DNA of 64,000 nt from an uncultured Clostridium sp. Its GTDB lineage: Bacteria; Bacillota; Clostridia; Lachnospirales; Lachnospiraceae. Shown here one piece after another: positions 35,853-44,735 of the stretch (within the stretch, counting starts at the first letter, position 1; every line of letters starts with the position of its first letter). The stretch is from the NCBI GenBank assembly GCA_947178445.1, contig CAMWYJ010000007.1, positions 28,215-92,214 of the forward strand, written 5' to 3'. The notes beneath the pieces are model-generated. The model was not told the DNA's origin. It saw nothing but the letters and a program-made list of their open reading frames with translations, and ran no database searches. A program made the translations under genes and the position numbers.

Positions 35853-35921
35853 AAATTAAGGAATTTAGGGAATTGCAAAATAATATTTTTGCGTATGGCT
35901 GTTTTGGAGGTAGATGAGGAG

Positions 35922-36284
35922 ATGAAAATAAATAAAAAAGTACAATGTGCCAGTGAAGAAAAAAGGAATAACAGGGGAAGCACCATAATTGAGATGACGC
36001 TGCTCATTCCGGTCTTATTAGGATGTGTTTATTTTTATATTATGCTGTTCCTTTTTCTTATAGAGACCGCAGAGGATATGTATATTATGGCTGAGTATTT
36101 ATATGAACCCGAGCGTACAAAAGAGGAAAGTGTGACAGGTACGATCTGCAAAAATGGAAATACAGAGATAATAAGAATACAAAATACTGGGGAACTATTT
36201 GAAATACAGGCAGAGCTCCGAAAGGATGCCAGTGATGTAATAGAAAACATTAGGAGGTGGCAGCTTGCTACAGGTGGAATATAG
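35922..36284 (+). CDS. TadE-like minor pilin 2
   Basis: ATG at 35922; GGAGG lies 11 bases upstream and GAGGAG immediately upstream, so the start is not certain (an ATG at 35895 is also in frame). The 120-residue product has 'RGSTIIEMTLLIPVLLGCVYFYIMLFLFLI', the TadE-type pilin-like helix with Glu. The short extracellular part has two-domain-like strands and no other motif. The FHA gene overlaps its 3' end by 20 bases. Confidence 0.75.
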   Translation: MKINKKVQCASEEKRNNRGSTIIEMTLLIPVLLGCVYFYIMLFLFLIETAEDMYIMAEYLYEPERTKEESVTGTICKNGNTEIIRIQNTGELFEIQAELRKDASDVIENIRRWQLATGGI

Positions 36285-37701
36285 AAAAGAGGGAATGCAA
36301 AATTATATGGTGGTTTCCTGCCCAAAGGAATACACAGAGAATTATGAAAGTATGCTAATGCAATATCATGAAATTCCATACATTGTACCATATGAGGTGC
36401 GGGAGATAAACGGAATATGCGAATTGTATTATAGGCTGCGGTACCGGACTACATTGCGTTCCGTTATGGGACATTTGCCATTTACGGTGCACAGGCTCTT
36501 TAATATGATAGCAAGTGTTGTGGCAGTACTAGAGACAGCAGAGGAGTTTTTATTTGATGCCGGACATATCTTATGGAATCCGGATTACATATTTATTGAG
36601 GCAGATACGGGAAGGCTGCAGTTTTGCAGTTATCCTGAAATGCAAAAGGATGAGATACCGCTCAAGAAGCTGTTGGCGGAATGGATTGAGCAGACAGATA
36701 AGAAGGACGAAGCGGCAATTATGTATCTTTTGCAATTTTATAATTTGGTGACGGAGCCGGATTGCAGTTTAGAGAATTTACAGGCATTTCTTAGGAGATA
36801 TCCGGAAAAAAGGCAGGAATATACTGGATATGAAGATAAAAGAGCAGAGAGTCAGAGGATGGAAGAGGCAGATAAAAAGCTGGCAGCAGATATAAAAAGA
36901 GAAAAAGCGGAGAATCCTAAGGAGACATTTTTACGGGATGTAAGTGAAAAGGATGCAGACAGAGAAACATCGGAAGAAGGATATGGAGAAAAAATTGTCA
37001 AATGGATGCTGATTATAACAGCACTTTTCAATCTGGTAATTATTGGACTGCTTCTCTTTAATATTCTTACTTATGATTATGTAAAATACCTGCTTGGTAC
37101 AATGGGGGCAATGATTGTGCTGACTATATTTTATATGAACATATCAAAAGAGGAAACACCGGATGAAATGATGCAGGCTTATTTTGAAGAAAATGCAGTA
37201 AAACGGGAAGAAAAGGTAGAGGCGAGACTGGCATATGCCGGAGTACCAAATGGGGATTATGGAGCTGTAAAAAGACCGGATAAAGTGAATGAAAAATATA
37301 TGAATCAACCAAGAACAGAACAATATGGAGAGACAACGGTACTCGCCGCAGAGGAGATTTTGCAGGAGAAAAAATCAGTGATAGTCGAAGAGGATTATGG
37401 AAATAAGCTTATTTTATCAGCCCTTGTAAAAGGAAGTTATCCACCGGTCCATATTGAAAACAGCATAGTGATTGGCTGTATGGAAGAGGGATGTTCTTAT
37501 CTTTTAAAGCAGCGGGGAATCAGTCGGATGCATGCGAAGCTGATAAATAAGCCGGACGGATTATATGTGCTGGATTTAAATTCTACAAATGGTACGTTTG
37601 TAAACGGGGAAATTCTTGTAAGTGGTGAGGAATACCGGTTAGAGGAAGGGGATGTAGTAGCCTTTGCGCAGTGTGAGTTTTATGTGGAAAACCCTCAGTA
37701 A
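36265..37701 (+). CDS. DUF6382 and FHA-domain membrane protein
   Basis: TTG start with AGGAGG 7 bases upstream. 478 residues: an N-terminal DUF6382-like domain (about 1-190, 'YEVREINGICELYYRLRYRTTLRSV', 'GHILWNPDYIFIE'), a charged linker, two helices (about 247-267, 274-292), then a C-terminal FHA domain (about 395-478) with 'RGISRMHAKLI' and 'STNGTFVNGE', the phosphothreonine-binding core. Known: FHA proteins dock on Ser/Thr-phosphorylated partners, so pilus activity may be tied to a kinase not visible here. Last gene of the Tad operon. Confidence 0.82.
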   Translation: MLQVEYRKEGMQNYMVVSCPKEYTENYESMLMQYHEIPYIVPYEVREINGICELYYRLRYRTTLRSVMGHLPFTVHRLFNMIASVVAVLETAEEFLFDAGHILWNPDYIFIEADTGRLQFCSYPEMQKDEIPLKKLLAEWIEQTDKKDEAAIMYLLQFYNLVTEPDCSLENLQAFLRRYPEKRQEYTGYEDKRAESQRMEEADKKLAADIKREKAENPKETFLRDVSEKDADRETSEEGYGEKIVKWMLIITALFNLVIIGLLLFNILTYDYVKYLLGTMGAMIVLTIFYMNISKEETPDEMMQAYFEENAVKREEKVEARLAYAGVPNGDYGAVKRPDKVNEKYMNQPRTEQYGETTVLAAEEILQEKKSVIVEEDYGNKLILSALVKGSYPPVHIENSIVIGCMEEGCSYLLKQRGISRMHAKLINKPDGLYVLDLNSTNGTFVNGEILVSGEEYRLEEGDVVAFAQCEFYVENPQ

Positions 37702-37734
37702 GTTATAAAATGTGCTTCTAGGAGGATGTGAGTT

Positions 37735-39237
37735 TTATTCTTTGACACTGTCGCTATCCTTTTCTACAATCAATTTTAAGTTTTTTGGTAAATTATAAAA
37801 TTTTTTATAACCTTTCAACTCATCTTTTTCATGAAGCGTTATATCATGGACAAACTGCTCGTATGGAATAGAATACATAACTACCTTTTTCTTGCCCTCC
37901 GCTGCCTGTTTTCTTATGTCTTGTAAACGTTCAAAGTCCGCTTTATATATCGATGAAAATATAGAAATATAAAAAACCGCCCCAACAGCCAATCCCATCT
38001 TACAAAACTTTAGAATATTCATTTCAGAACGCACATTCATCTCACTGCATAGTTCGTTCGTAATAATGCAAAATTCAATTGTATATAAGATATATGCTCC
38101 AAAGAAAACCCGGGGTGTAGCAGGATTAACTACCAAAAATGGCGCATCCACTATTATAATGCTAATCAAAAGAAATAAAATCTTTTTAAAAGATTGATGA
38201 TACTTTGCAAATACCATCACGATTATAATATGTGCAAATACACTTAACAAAGTCATCACAACAAAAGCAAGTAGAAATTTTCTGTCGACCACCTCGGTTC
38301 CATCGAACAGATTTTTAAAAAAAACACCTGCAATTAGATATACGAAATTTATGAGCAGACAACTGTCAACAAGGGACTGTTCTAATTTACAAAGATTTTT
38401 TCGAAATTTTAATACAATGAAAAGAAATACAATAAGAATAACAATATTCATTACAACATTGTCTAAATAGCCATATTTGCATATTTCATATAAATTATAA
38501 TAAATGGATTGCTCTACATCACGATACGAATCTTTTCCATTCAAAACCCTGTGATATGCCGAATTAGAAAACATCCACCATGTCCCTGCCAATGTTCCAA
38601 TTATATATCCGGCAAATTGAATAAAAACATGTTTATACTTTAACGCAAATGCTACAGCTACAAAGATTCCAAGCAATACATTATAAATCGTGAAATGCTC
38701 TACTAACAATGTATTGATTATTCCCAGCAAAAATAACGGAATAATCAGCCATCCACGCTGTTGCTTTTCGACCTTTCTATCAAAATATGTTGTATACGCA
38801 ATATAAACCAATGTAAAACATATACTAGTAACATAATTTGAAAATCCTGATACCCAGCCAATTGTAGAACTAAACAGAGGTAACGGTGCCACCATAATTG
38901 ATAACAGGACTATATAAGGTGCGATTTGCAATTGCGTTATATAACGGATCAAATAAGCCATCATTGTGATTACTGCACTCATAAAAAGAACTTTCAAAAC
39001 GACAGATCTTGTCAATCCCAGTACAATTAAATATCCCAAATATCTTCCGCCATATCCTGCAAAGCCATTTTGAAGTCGATCCAATCCAGTTTGGCTGCCC
39101 CAGCGCAAATCATCATCTGTATATGGAACAAAATAGAAAAAAATGCATAATAAAAGAAACATAAGTATACATTTTATAATTTTATTCTTTTTTATTTTCT
39201 GTTCTTTTTCCATTTCCGTATTTATCCTCATTTCCAA
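37735..39237 (-). CDS. Polytopic membrane protein, DUF6056-like
   Basis: 500 residues with about 11-12 transmembrane helices. The motif 'YTDDDLRWGSQTGLDRLQNGFAGYGGRYLGYL' after the first helix, with DDDL, resembles GT-C-type glycosyltransferases and the DUF6056 family. It ends with a cytoplasmic or extracellular tail of about 60 residues with 'KKVVMYSIPYEQFVHDITLH'. It is transcribed toward the Tad operon. It probably transfers a sugar to a surface polymer; the substrate is unknown. Confidence 0.7.
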   Translation of the reverse strand: MEMRINTEMEKEQKIKKNKIIKCILMFLLLCIFFYFVPYTDDDLRWGSQTGLDRLQNGFAGYGGRYLGYLIVLGLTRSVVLKVLFMSAVITMMAYLIRYITQLQIAPYIVLLSIMVAPLPLFSSTIGWVSGFSNYVTSICFTLVYIAYTTYFDRKVEKQQRGWLIIPLFLLGIINTLLVEHFTIYNVLLGIFVAVAFALKYKHVFIQFAGYIIGTLAGTWWMFSNSAYHRVLNGKDSYRDVEQSIYYNLYEICKYGYLDNVVMNIVILIVFLFIVLKFRKNLCKLEQSLVDSCLLINFVYLIAGVFFKNLFDGTEVVDRKFLLAFVVMTLLSVFAHIIIVMVFAKYHQSFKKILFLLISIIIVDAPFLVVNPATPRVFFGAYILYTIEFCIITNELCSEMNVRSEMNILKFCKMGLAVGAVFYISIFSSIYKADFERLQDIRKQAAEGKKKVVMYSIPYEQFVHDITLHEKDELKGYKKFYNLPKNLKLIVEKDSDSVKE

Positions 39238-39336
39238 TTATACTCTGTTATAAATATATAGTTACAAATTCACTATAATGTGTAATCAAATGAATGTCAA
39301 TAAAGGAACAATAAATATACCAATAAACATAGTACG

Positions 39337-40512
39337 TTACTTCGCAGATGATTTCTCTTTCCCTTTTGAATTTAATTTAACACCCATGCCACTGCTTAAT
39401 TTATTGATTTTTTTGAGTACCCGTGTTTTGCTTTTTCCGGTCAGAATCCTTGGCTGGAAATCATTGCTATGGGACGAGGAGGATAAAGAACATGGAATGA
39501 TCTTTATATCCTTATTTTTTGCTACTTTTCCGTTTTTGATTGTAAAGGTCTGTTGGAAAATCATGGTATCTTTATCCGCAGGGTTTGTATGGCCTCCAAA
39601 GCAGAAGTTTCCGAGACTATACACAATGTAACGCCCCTTATAGCGTTCAATTCCTTGAAGGACATGCGGGTGGTGTCCAAGAACCAGGGTTGCTCCATTG
39701 CGGATTGCATCATGGGCAAGGGATTTTTGAATGGCATTTGGATAGTAGCTCTTTTCAATGCCCCAGTGAAAGCTTACAATAATGATTTTTGCTTTTTGTC
39801 TTTTTGCTTTTTGGATAACCTTCTTCACATCAGAGCTTGTAATGCCGTCTAATTTGTTAAAGCCTAAGAACGCTATTTTAACCCCTTTTACTGTTTTATA
39901 AGCAATGGAGCCGTTACGACAGTATTTAATGTTATTCTTTTTCAGAGTTTTCAGTGTATCGGAATACCCTTTTTTCCCATAGTCAAAGGTATGGTTGTTT
40001 GCAACATTGACAACCTCCACAGAGCCTTTTTTTAAGATCTTAGCATAGCTTGCAGGACCTTTGAAGGTAAAGGTTTTGTTGGCACGGCTTGTAGCATTGG
40101 TAAAAGGACCTTCTAAGTTGACGATTGTCACATCATCCTTGGAAAATACTTTTTTTACTTTTTTCAGAAAATAGGCAGAGCCTTTCTTCTTATAATAATC
40201 GTTAAAGGTATTATTGTATCTGGAATCTACACCAAGTGTACAGTCTCCCGCTGCAGAGATCGTGATTTTAACAGATTTGTTTTTTTCCTTTTTATTAGCG
40301 GACGTTTCTGTGCGTTCAGTTGTATTTGCCTCGGTACCGGTTTGGGTATCAGGGGCTGCTGCTAAGGCGGTCATGCAGTTAAAGGCAGCAGCAATCAACA
40401 GCATGAAAAAAACTGCCAGAGGTTTAATTTTTGCAAGGCAGCCGGTCGGGTGAATCTGTCCGTATATATATTTGGTATTTTCTGATGGTTTCCGTAAAGC
40501 ATATTGTATCAT
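39337..40512 (-). CDS. CapA/PgsA family poly-gamma-glutamate-like metallophosphatase
   Basis: Start 40512, with GAGGAG 7-12 bases upstream on the minus strand. 391 residues: basic N-terminus, signal-anchor helix (about 29-52), a Thr/Lys-rich linker, then a CapA metallophosphoesterase-like domain: 'SAAGDCTLG', 'DVTIVNLEGPFTN', 'VVNVANNHTFDYG', 'IIVSFHWGIEK' and 'LVLGHHPHVLQGIERY', covering the metal-binding motifs. A Lys/Ser tail follows. Its role is in capsule or wall polymer metabolism. Repeat B4 is just upstream of its start. Confidence 0.87.
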   Translation of the reverse strand: MIQYALRKPSENTKYIYGQIHPTGCLAKIKPLAVFFMLLIAAAFNCMTALAAAPDTQTGTEANTTERTETSANKKEKNKSVKITISAAGDCTLGVDSRYNNTFNDYYKKKGSAYFLKKVKKVFSKDDVTIVNLEGPFTNATSRANKTFTFKGPASYAKILKKGSVEVVNVANNHTFDYGKKGYSDTLKTLKKNNIKYCRNGSIAYKTVKGVKIAFLGFNKLDGITSSDVKKVIQKAKRQKAKIIIVSFHWGIEKSYYPNAIQKSLAHDAIRNGATLVLGHHPHVLQGIERYKGRYIVYSLGNFCFGGHTNPADKDTMIFQQTFTIKNGKVAKNKDIKIIPCSLSSSSHSNDFQPRILTGKSKTRVLKKINKLSSGMGVKLNSKGKEKSSAK

Positions 40513-40533
40513 TGTCTCTCTCCTCTATGTGTC

Positions 40534-40619
40534 TAGGTGATTGCGAAACGCATTCTTTCCAAAAACTAGTGTATATTGTACAACGGATGGTAGGAAGAAT
40601 TGAGTTTCGCAATTGCCTA
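40534..40619. repeat. MITE-like repeat family B, copy 4
   Basis: 86 bp with TAGGTGATTGCGAAACG on the left and GTTTCGCAATTGCCTA on the right. It lies 21 bases upstream of the CapA-like start in the 276-base divergent gap 40513-40788; the rest of that gap holds the candidate promoter of the next gene. Confidence 0.8.
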
Positions 40620-40720
40620 TCTGGTTAGATTATTATACCATTAAGAAAAAATTAGAACAATCGCTTAAGGTTTTGTTTCGGAAATGAAAAATAACAAAAC
40701 AGAGAATACAACTTCCCATT

Positions 40721-40750
40721 TTGTCTGTTAAATGGTATAATAAGTATAAT
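40721..40750 (+). promoter_or_regulatory. Candidate promoter for the flavodoxin/SCP2 gene
   Basis: TTGTCT (40721-40726), 18-base spacer, TATAAT (40745-40750). A second TATAAT at 40736 is possible. It lies 40-70 bases upstream of the gene. Confidence 0.5.
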
Positions 40751-40788
40751 TATGGGTATAAAAATGATACGGTGATAACTGGAAAGAG

Positions 40789-41961
40789 GTGAGTCTTACG
40801 AAAATCAACATTTATTATGGCGGGCGAGGTTTGATTGAGGATCCGACTATTTATGTTTTGAATAAAATGACAGAGGTGTTAAAAGAGCTCCGGGTAGAGG
40901 TGGAGAGGTATAATATCTTTGAGGATAAGAATTCCATTGCAACATTGCCGTCAACACTTAAGGATGCAGATGGTGTAATTCTGGCGGCAACCGTGGAGTG
41001 GTTTGGAATTGGTGGATATATGCAGCAGTTTTTGGATATGTGCTGGCTTTATGCAGATAAGCAGGAGCTAAGCAGTAAATATATGCTGCCTGTTGTTATG
41101 GCTACGACTTACGGTGAGCGTGATGCGGAGCTGAATCTTGTGAAGGCATGGGAGACATTAGGTGGAATTCCAATTACCGGACTTGTAGCCTATGTTGAGA
41201 ATTTGGAAGAGTTTGAGCAAAATGAGAGCTATAGACAGATTATTGAGAAAAAAGTGGAGACACTTTACCGTTCGATATCACAAAAGACGCAGAGTCTGCC
41301 AACCAGTAATCTAGCAGTAAAGACGAACTTGCTTAAGACGAGAACCATTGAACTGACACCACAGGAGAGTGAGCAGTTATCGAAGTTTGTCAGTGATGAA
41401 TCCTATGTGAAGCAACAGAAGGAGGATATTGAAGAACTGTCTGCTATGTTTAAGCAGCTATTAAGCAGTGGTTCGGATGGAACCAAGGAGGGTGAAGCAG
41501 CAGAGAATTCGGATAACAGACAGTCAGGTTCTAAAAACCGGAAGGCAGGTAACAAGAAAAGTTCTGTGAAGAAAACGGGTCAGGCAGGGAAAGAGGATGG
41601 TGGTGTTTCCCATGAAACCGGAGCGGAACAAAAAGCGGATGAAGCAGAAGATGAATTGATCAGCAAGTTTCTAGAGAATTACCATCCAGAGCATGGGTTT
41701 GCAGCATCTTATGCCATTATCATTTCAGACAGGAAAAAGATTTTGCATATAGAGGCACTGCCGGAGCGGATCAAGGCATTTTATGCGGCTACGAAAGAGG
41801 CAGATGTGATTTTGCGGACCAATACACAGGTACTAAATAAAATATTAGCAGGAAAGAATACCTTTCAAAGGGGATTTATGGCAGGTGAGATATCTGCAAA
41901 GGGAAGGTTTGAGAACCTGCGGATGTTAGATACCATTTTCCCGTTTGGTGAGAAAAATTAA
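40789..41961 (+). CDS. Flavodoxin-like plus SCP2-like protein
   Basis: 390 residues: an N-terminal flavodoxin-like fold (about 1-165, 'DADGVILAATVEWFGIGGYMQQFLDMCW', 'PVVMATTYGERDAELNLV'), a Ser/Lys/Gly-rich linker (about 225-285) and a C-terminal SCP2-like lipid-binding domain (about 300-385, 'DVILRTNTQVLNKILAGKNTFQRGFMAGEISAKG'). Start is uncertain: GTG at 40789 overlaps the ribosome site AGAGGTGAG, whereas the site fits a codon at 40798, which is ACG ('MKINIYYGG' if ACG served as start). dnaX follows. Confidence 0.78.
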   Translation: MSLTKINIYYGGRGLIEDPTIYVLNKMTEVLKELRVEVERYNIFEDKNSIATLPSTLKDADGVILAATVEWFGIGGYMQQFLDMCWLYADKQELSSKYMLPVVMATTYGERDAELNLVKAWETLGGIPITGLVAYVENLEEFEQNESYRQIIEKKVETLYRSISQKTQSLPTSNLAVKTNLLKTRTIELTPQESEQLSKFVSDESYVKQQKEDIEELSAMFKQLLSSGSDGTKEGEAAENSDNRQSGSKNRKAGNKKSSVKKTGQAGKEDGGVSHETGAEQKADEAEDELISKFLENYHPEHGFAASYAIIISDRKKILHIEALPERIKAFYAATKEADVILRTNTQVLNKILAGKNTFQRGFMAGEISAKGRFENLRMLDTIFPFGEKN

Positions 41962-42035
41962 CAATGTTTTGCAAAGACAGCCGTATCAATGGCTTTTTCC
42001 GCAAGACAGAAGATTGTAGTTAGGATGTGAAAAAT

Positions 42036-43685
42036 ATGTCATATATGGCTCTATACCGTAAATGGAGACCGGATGAGTTTGAGGAAGTAAAGGGACAGGA
42101 GCATGTTGTCACAACACTGAAGAATCAGATTACCCATGACCGGGTTGGTCATGCATATCTTTTTTGCGGAACGAGGGGAACCGGTAAGACAACGGTGGCG
42201 AAACTGTTTGCCAAGGCAGTGAACTGTGAGCATCCCCTAGAGGATGGAAGCCCATGTAATGAATGCCCTACCTGTAAAGCAATCAGTGCAGGAAGTTCAT
42301 TAAATGTGATTGAAATCGATGCGGCGTCCAATAACGGTGTGGATAATATCCGGGATATCCGGGATGAGGTACAGTACTCACCAACCGAGGGGAAGTACAA
42401 GGTATATATTATAGATGAGGTGCATATGCTTTCGATTGGAGCATTTAATGCACTGCTTAAGACGTTAGAAGAACCACCGTCATACGTGATTTTTATTTTG
42501 GCAACCACGGAATCCCATAAGATTCCGATTACGATTTTATCCCGCTGTCAGAGGTATGATTTTAGGAGAATCAGCCTGGAGACGATATATGAAAGACTGG
42601 CGGAGCTTTTAAAACGGGAAGGAATCGATGCGGAGGAGAAAGCAGTTCGGTATGTTGCGAAAGCAGCAGATGGCTCTATGCGTGACGCATTGAGTCTTCT
42701 CGACCAATGCATTGCATTTTATCTCGGTCAGACACTGACTTATGAGAAGGTGTTAGAGGTATTAGGTGCTGTGGATGTGGAGGTTTTTAACAGCCTTATG
42801 GAACGCATTGCGGAAAATGATACCATGGGAGCACTTAAGGTTATCGATGAGATTGTATGGCAGGGAAGGGAACTTTCACAGTTTGTGGTCGATTTTACAT
42901 GGTATATGCGAAACCTTCTTCTGCTGCAGGCCTCTGACCATGTCAGTGACCAGTTAGATATATCCTTAGAGAATTTGGAGAGCATGAAGCAGGTTGCGGA
43001 AAAAGTGAAGGATTACCAGTTAATGCGATATATCCGCATTTTTTCAGAAATGTCGAATCAGATTCGGTATGCGACCCAGAAAAGGGTGACGTTGGAGCTC
43101 GCAGTTATTAAGCTTACAACACCGCAGATGGAGGATAATATGGATTCCGTTTTGGACCGCATCCGGGTGTTGGAGGATAAGGTGGAGCGGGGAGCATTCG
43201 CTTTAAATGAAGCACAGCTGGCAGCCATTTCCGGGAATATTGCTTCTCGAGAAGAGCCGGTTTTGGAGAAGCAGCCCGCAAGGGATGATGATATCAACCG
43301 GGAGGCGATGCTCAAAAGGGCATTGCAGCCGGCAGAATATGACGATCTGAAAGAGATCATAGAGAGTATCAGGGAGATACAGAGAAACCCTGACTATCGT
43401 TTAAAGCTTGGTGCACCTACACTTAAGTTTTTGGAGCAGGCAAGTATTAATCCCGGTCATGACAACAAATCACTGATGCTTTCTTTTGATAATAGCAGCG
43501 AAGGTCAGATGGGATATGCAAAGTATTCAAGAGAAGAGACAAGAGAGGCTCTCAAAGAAGCGATTGGTGAAATGACAGGCAAAGAGGTGGAGATTGCCTG
43601 TCAGATGAAGGACAGTTTAGAGGAGAATGGTTTTTCAAGTATCAACCTTTCAAAGGTGAAATTTGATATCAGGATAGAGGACTGA
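42036..43685 (+). CDS. dnaX: DNA polymerase III subunit gamma/tau
   Basis: Clamp-loader ATPase. Start at 42036 gives MSYMALYRKWRPDEFEEV, the typical DnaX start; a GTG at 42027 is the alternative. 549 residues: Walker A 'GTRGTGKTTVAKLF' (about 44-57), a zinc module with four Cys around 63-80 ('NCEHP..GSPCNECPTC'), Walker B 'VYIIDEVHML', sensor 1 'LATTESHKIP', and 'SRCQRYDFRR'. The tau-specific C-terminus is short for the family. No AAA-slippery run was noted. ybaB and recR follow in the usual order. Confidence 0.96.
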   Translation: MSYMALYRKWRPDEFEEVKGQEHVVTTLKNQITHDRVGHAYLFCGTRGTGKTTVAKLFAKAVNCEHPLEDGSPCNECPTCKAISAGSSLNVIEIDAASNNGVDNIRDIRDEVQYSPTEGKYKVYIIDEVHMLSIGAFNALLKTLEEPPSYVIFILATTESHKIPITILSRCQRYDFRRISLETIYERLAELLKREGIDAEEKAVRYVAKAADGSMRDALSLLDQCIAFYLGQTLTYEKVLEVLGAVDVEVFNSLMERIAENDTMGALKVIDEIVWQGRELSQFVVDFTWYMRNLLLLQASDHVSDQLDISLENLESMKQVAEKVKDYQLMRYIRIFSEMSNQIRYATQKRVTLELAVIKLTTPQMEDNMDSVLDRIRVLEDKVERGAFALNEAQLAAISGNIASREEPVLEKQPARDDDINREAMLKRALQPAEYDDLKEIIESIREIQRNPDYRLKLGAPTLKFLEQASINPGHDNKSLMLSFDNSSEGQMGYAKYSREETREALKEAIGEMTGKEVEIACQMKDSLEENGFSSINLSKVKFDIRIED

Positions 43686-43754
43686 TATCAGAATGTTCAT
43701 CTGTGATACATAGCATCAGGGAAAATTGTTATAAAATTTTAGGAGGATATAGAA

Positions 43755-44105
43755 ATGGCAAAAAGAGGAGGATTTCCAGGAGGAATGCCTGGCAACATGA
43801 ATAATCTGATGAAGCAGGCTCAGAGAATGCAAAAGCAGATGGAGGAGCAGGCGAAGGCATTAGAGGAAAAGACTTATGAAGCGACTGCCGGAGGCGGGGT
43901 TATCAAGGTTACAATTTCCGGTAAGAAGGAGCTTACAGAGGTTCATATTGATCCGGAAGCGGTAGATCCGGATGACGTAGAAATGCTGGAGGATTTATTT
44001 ATGGCGGCAACAAACGAGGCACTTCGCATGCAGGAGGAAGACCAGAATGCGCAGATGTCTAAGATTACCGGCAATATGGGCGGACTTGGAGGATTACCAT
44101 TCTAA
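43755..44105 (+). CDS. YbaB/EbfC family nucleoid-associated protein
   Basis: 116-residue protein with a Gly/Met-rich start ('[28 protein letters not shown]'), the conserved '[29 protein letters not shown]' and '[13 protein letters not shown]'. It binds DNA as a dimer. AGGAGG precedes the start. The dnaX-ybaB-recR order is conserved in bacteria. recR starts at its stop codon (TAATG). Confidence 0.96.
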   Translation: MAKRGGFPGGMPGNMNNLMKQAQRMQKQMEEQAKALEEKTYEATAGGGVIKVTISGKKELTEVHIDPEAVDPDDVEMLEDLFMAATNEALRMQEEDQNAQMSKITGNMGGLGGLPF

Positions 44106-44704
44106 TGGAGCTTTACAGCGAACAGGTAAATCTTCTGGTAGAGGAATTGGGCAGGCTGCCGGGTATTGGTCACAAATCAGCCCAGAGGTTAGCATATCAT
44201 ATTATTAATATGCCGCTTGACCAGGTGAAGGCACTATCGAATTCCATTATAACTGCCAGAGAGAATGTAAAATATTGTAAGGAATGCTTTACCCTGACGG
44301 ACAAAGAGATTTGTCCCATCTGTGCTTCAAATAATCGTGATAAAAAAACGATTATGGTGGTGGAAACACCGAGGGATTTGACTGCATATGAACGTACAGG
44401 CAAATATAATGGTGTGTATCATGTGCTGCATGGTGCTATTTCCCCGAAGCTTGGAATCAGCCAGGATGATATCAGGTTAAAAGAGCTGATTATACGGCTA
44501 AGAGAGGATGTGGATGAGCTGATTATTGCCACAAACTCCGGTGTGGAAGGTGAAATTACTGCCATGTATATCAGCAAATTAGTAAAACCGACAGGAATCA
44601 AGGTGTCGCGAATTGCATCGGGAATTCCGGTAGGTGGCGATTTGGAGTGTATCGATGAGGTTACACTGCTCCGTGCTTTAGAGGGACGGGTGGAACTATC
44701 TTGA
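44105..44704 (+). CDS. recR: Recombination mediator RecR
   Basis: 199 residues: N-terminal HhH ('[19 protein letters not shown]'), zinc module '[16 protein letters not shown]' (about 58-73), Toprim domain with '[24 protein letters not shown]' and '[15 protein letters not shown]'. It loads RecA onto gapped DNA with RecF/RecO. Its ATG overlaps the ybaB stop. Usual length. Confidence 0.97.
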   Translation: MELYSEQVNLLVEELGRLPGIGHKSAQRLAYHIINMPLDQVKALSNSIITARENVKYCKECFTLTDKEICPICASNNRDKKTIMVVETPRDLTAYERTGKYNGVYHVLHGAISPKLGISQDDIRLKELIIRLREDVDELIIATNSGVEGEITAMYISKLVKPTGIKVSRIASGIPVGGDLECIDEVTLLRALEGRVELS

Positions 44705-44735
44705 AAAAGAAAGATATAAAAGGAGGAAAAGGTAC

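Noticed and set aside
41979..41998. Weak terminator-like hairpin before dnaX
   Set aside because: Only four base pairs (AGCC/GGCT) before a short T-run; not convincing.
41962..42035. Possible SRP RNA gene next to dnaX, as in some Firmicutes
   Set aside because: The spacer is only 74 bases and holds no SRP-like structure.
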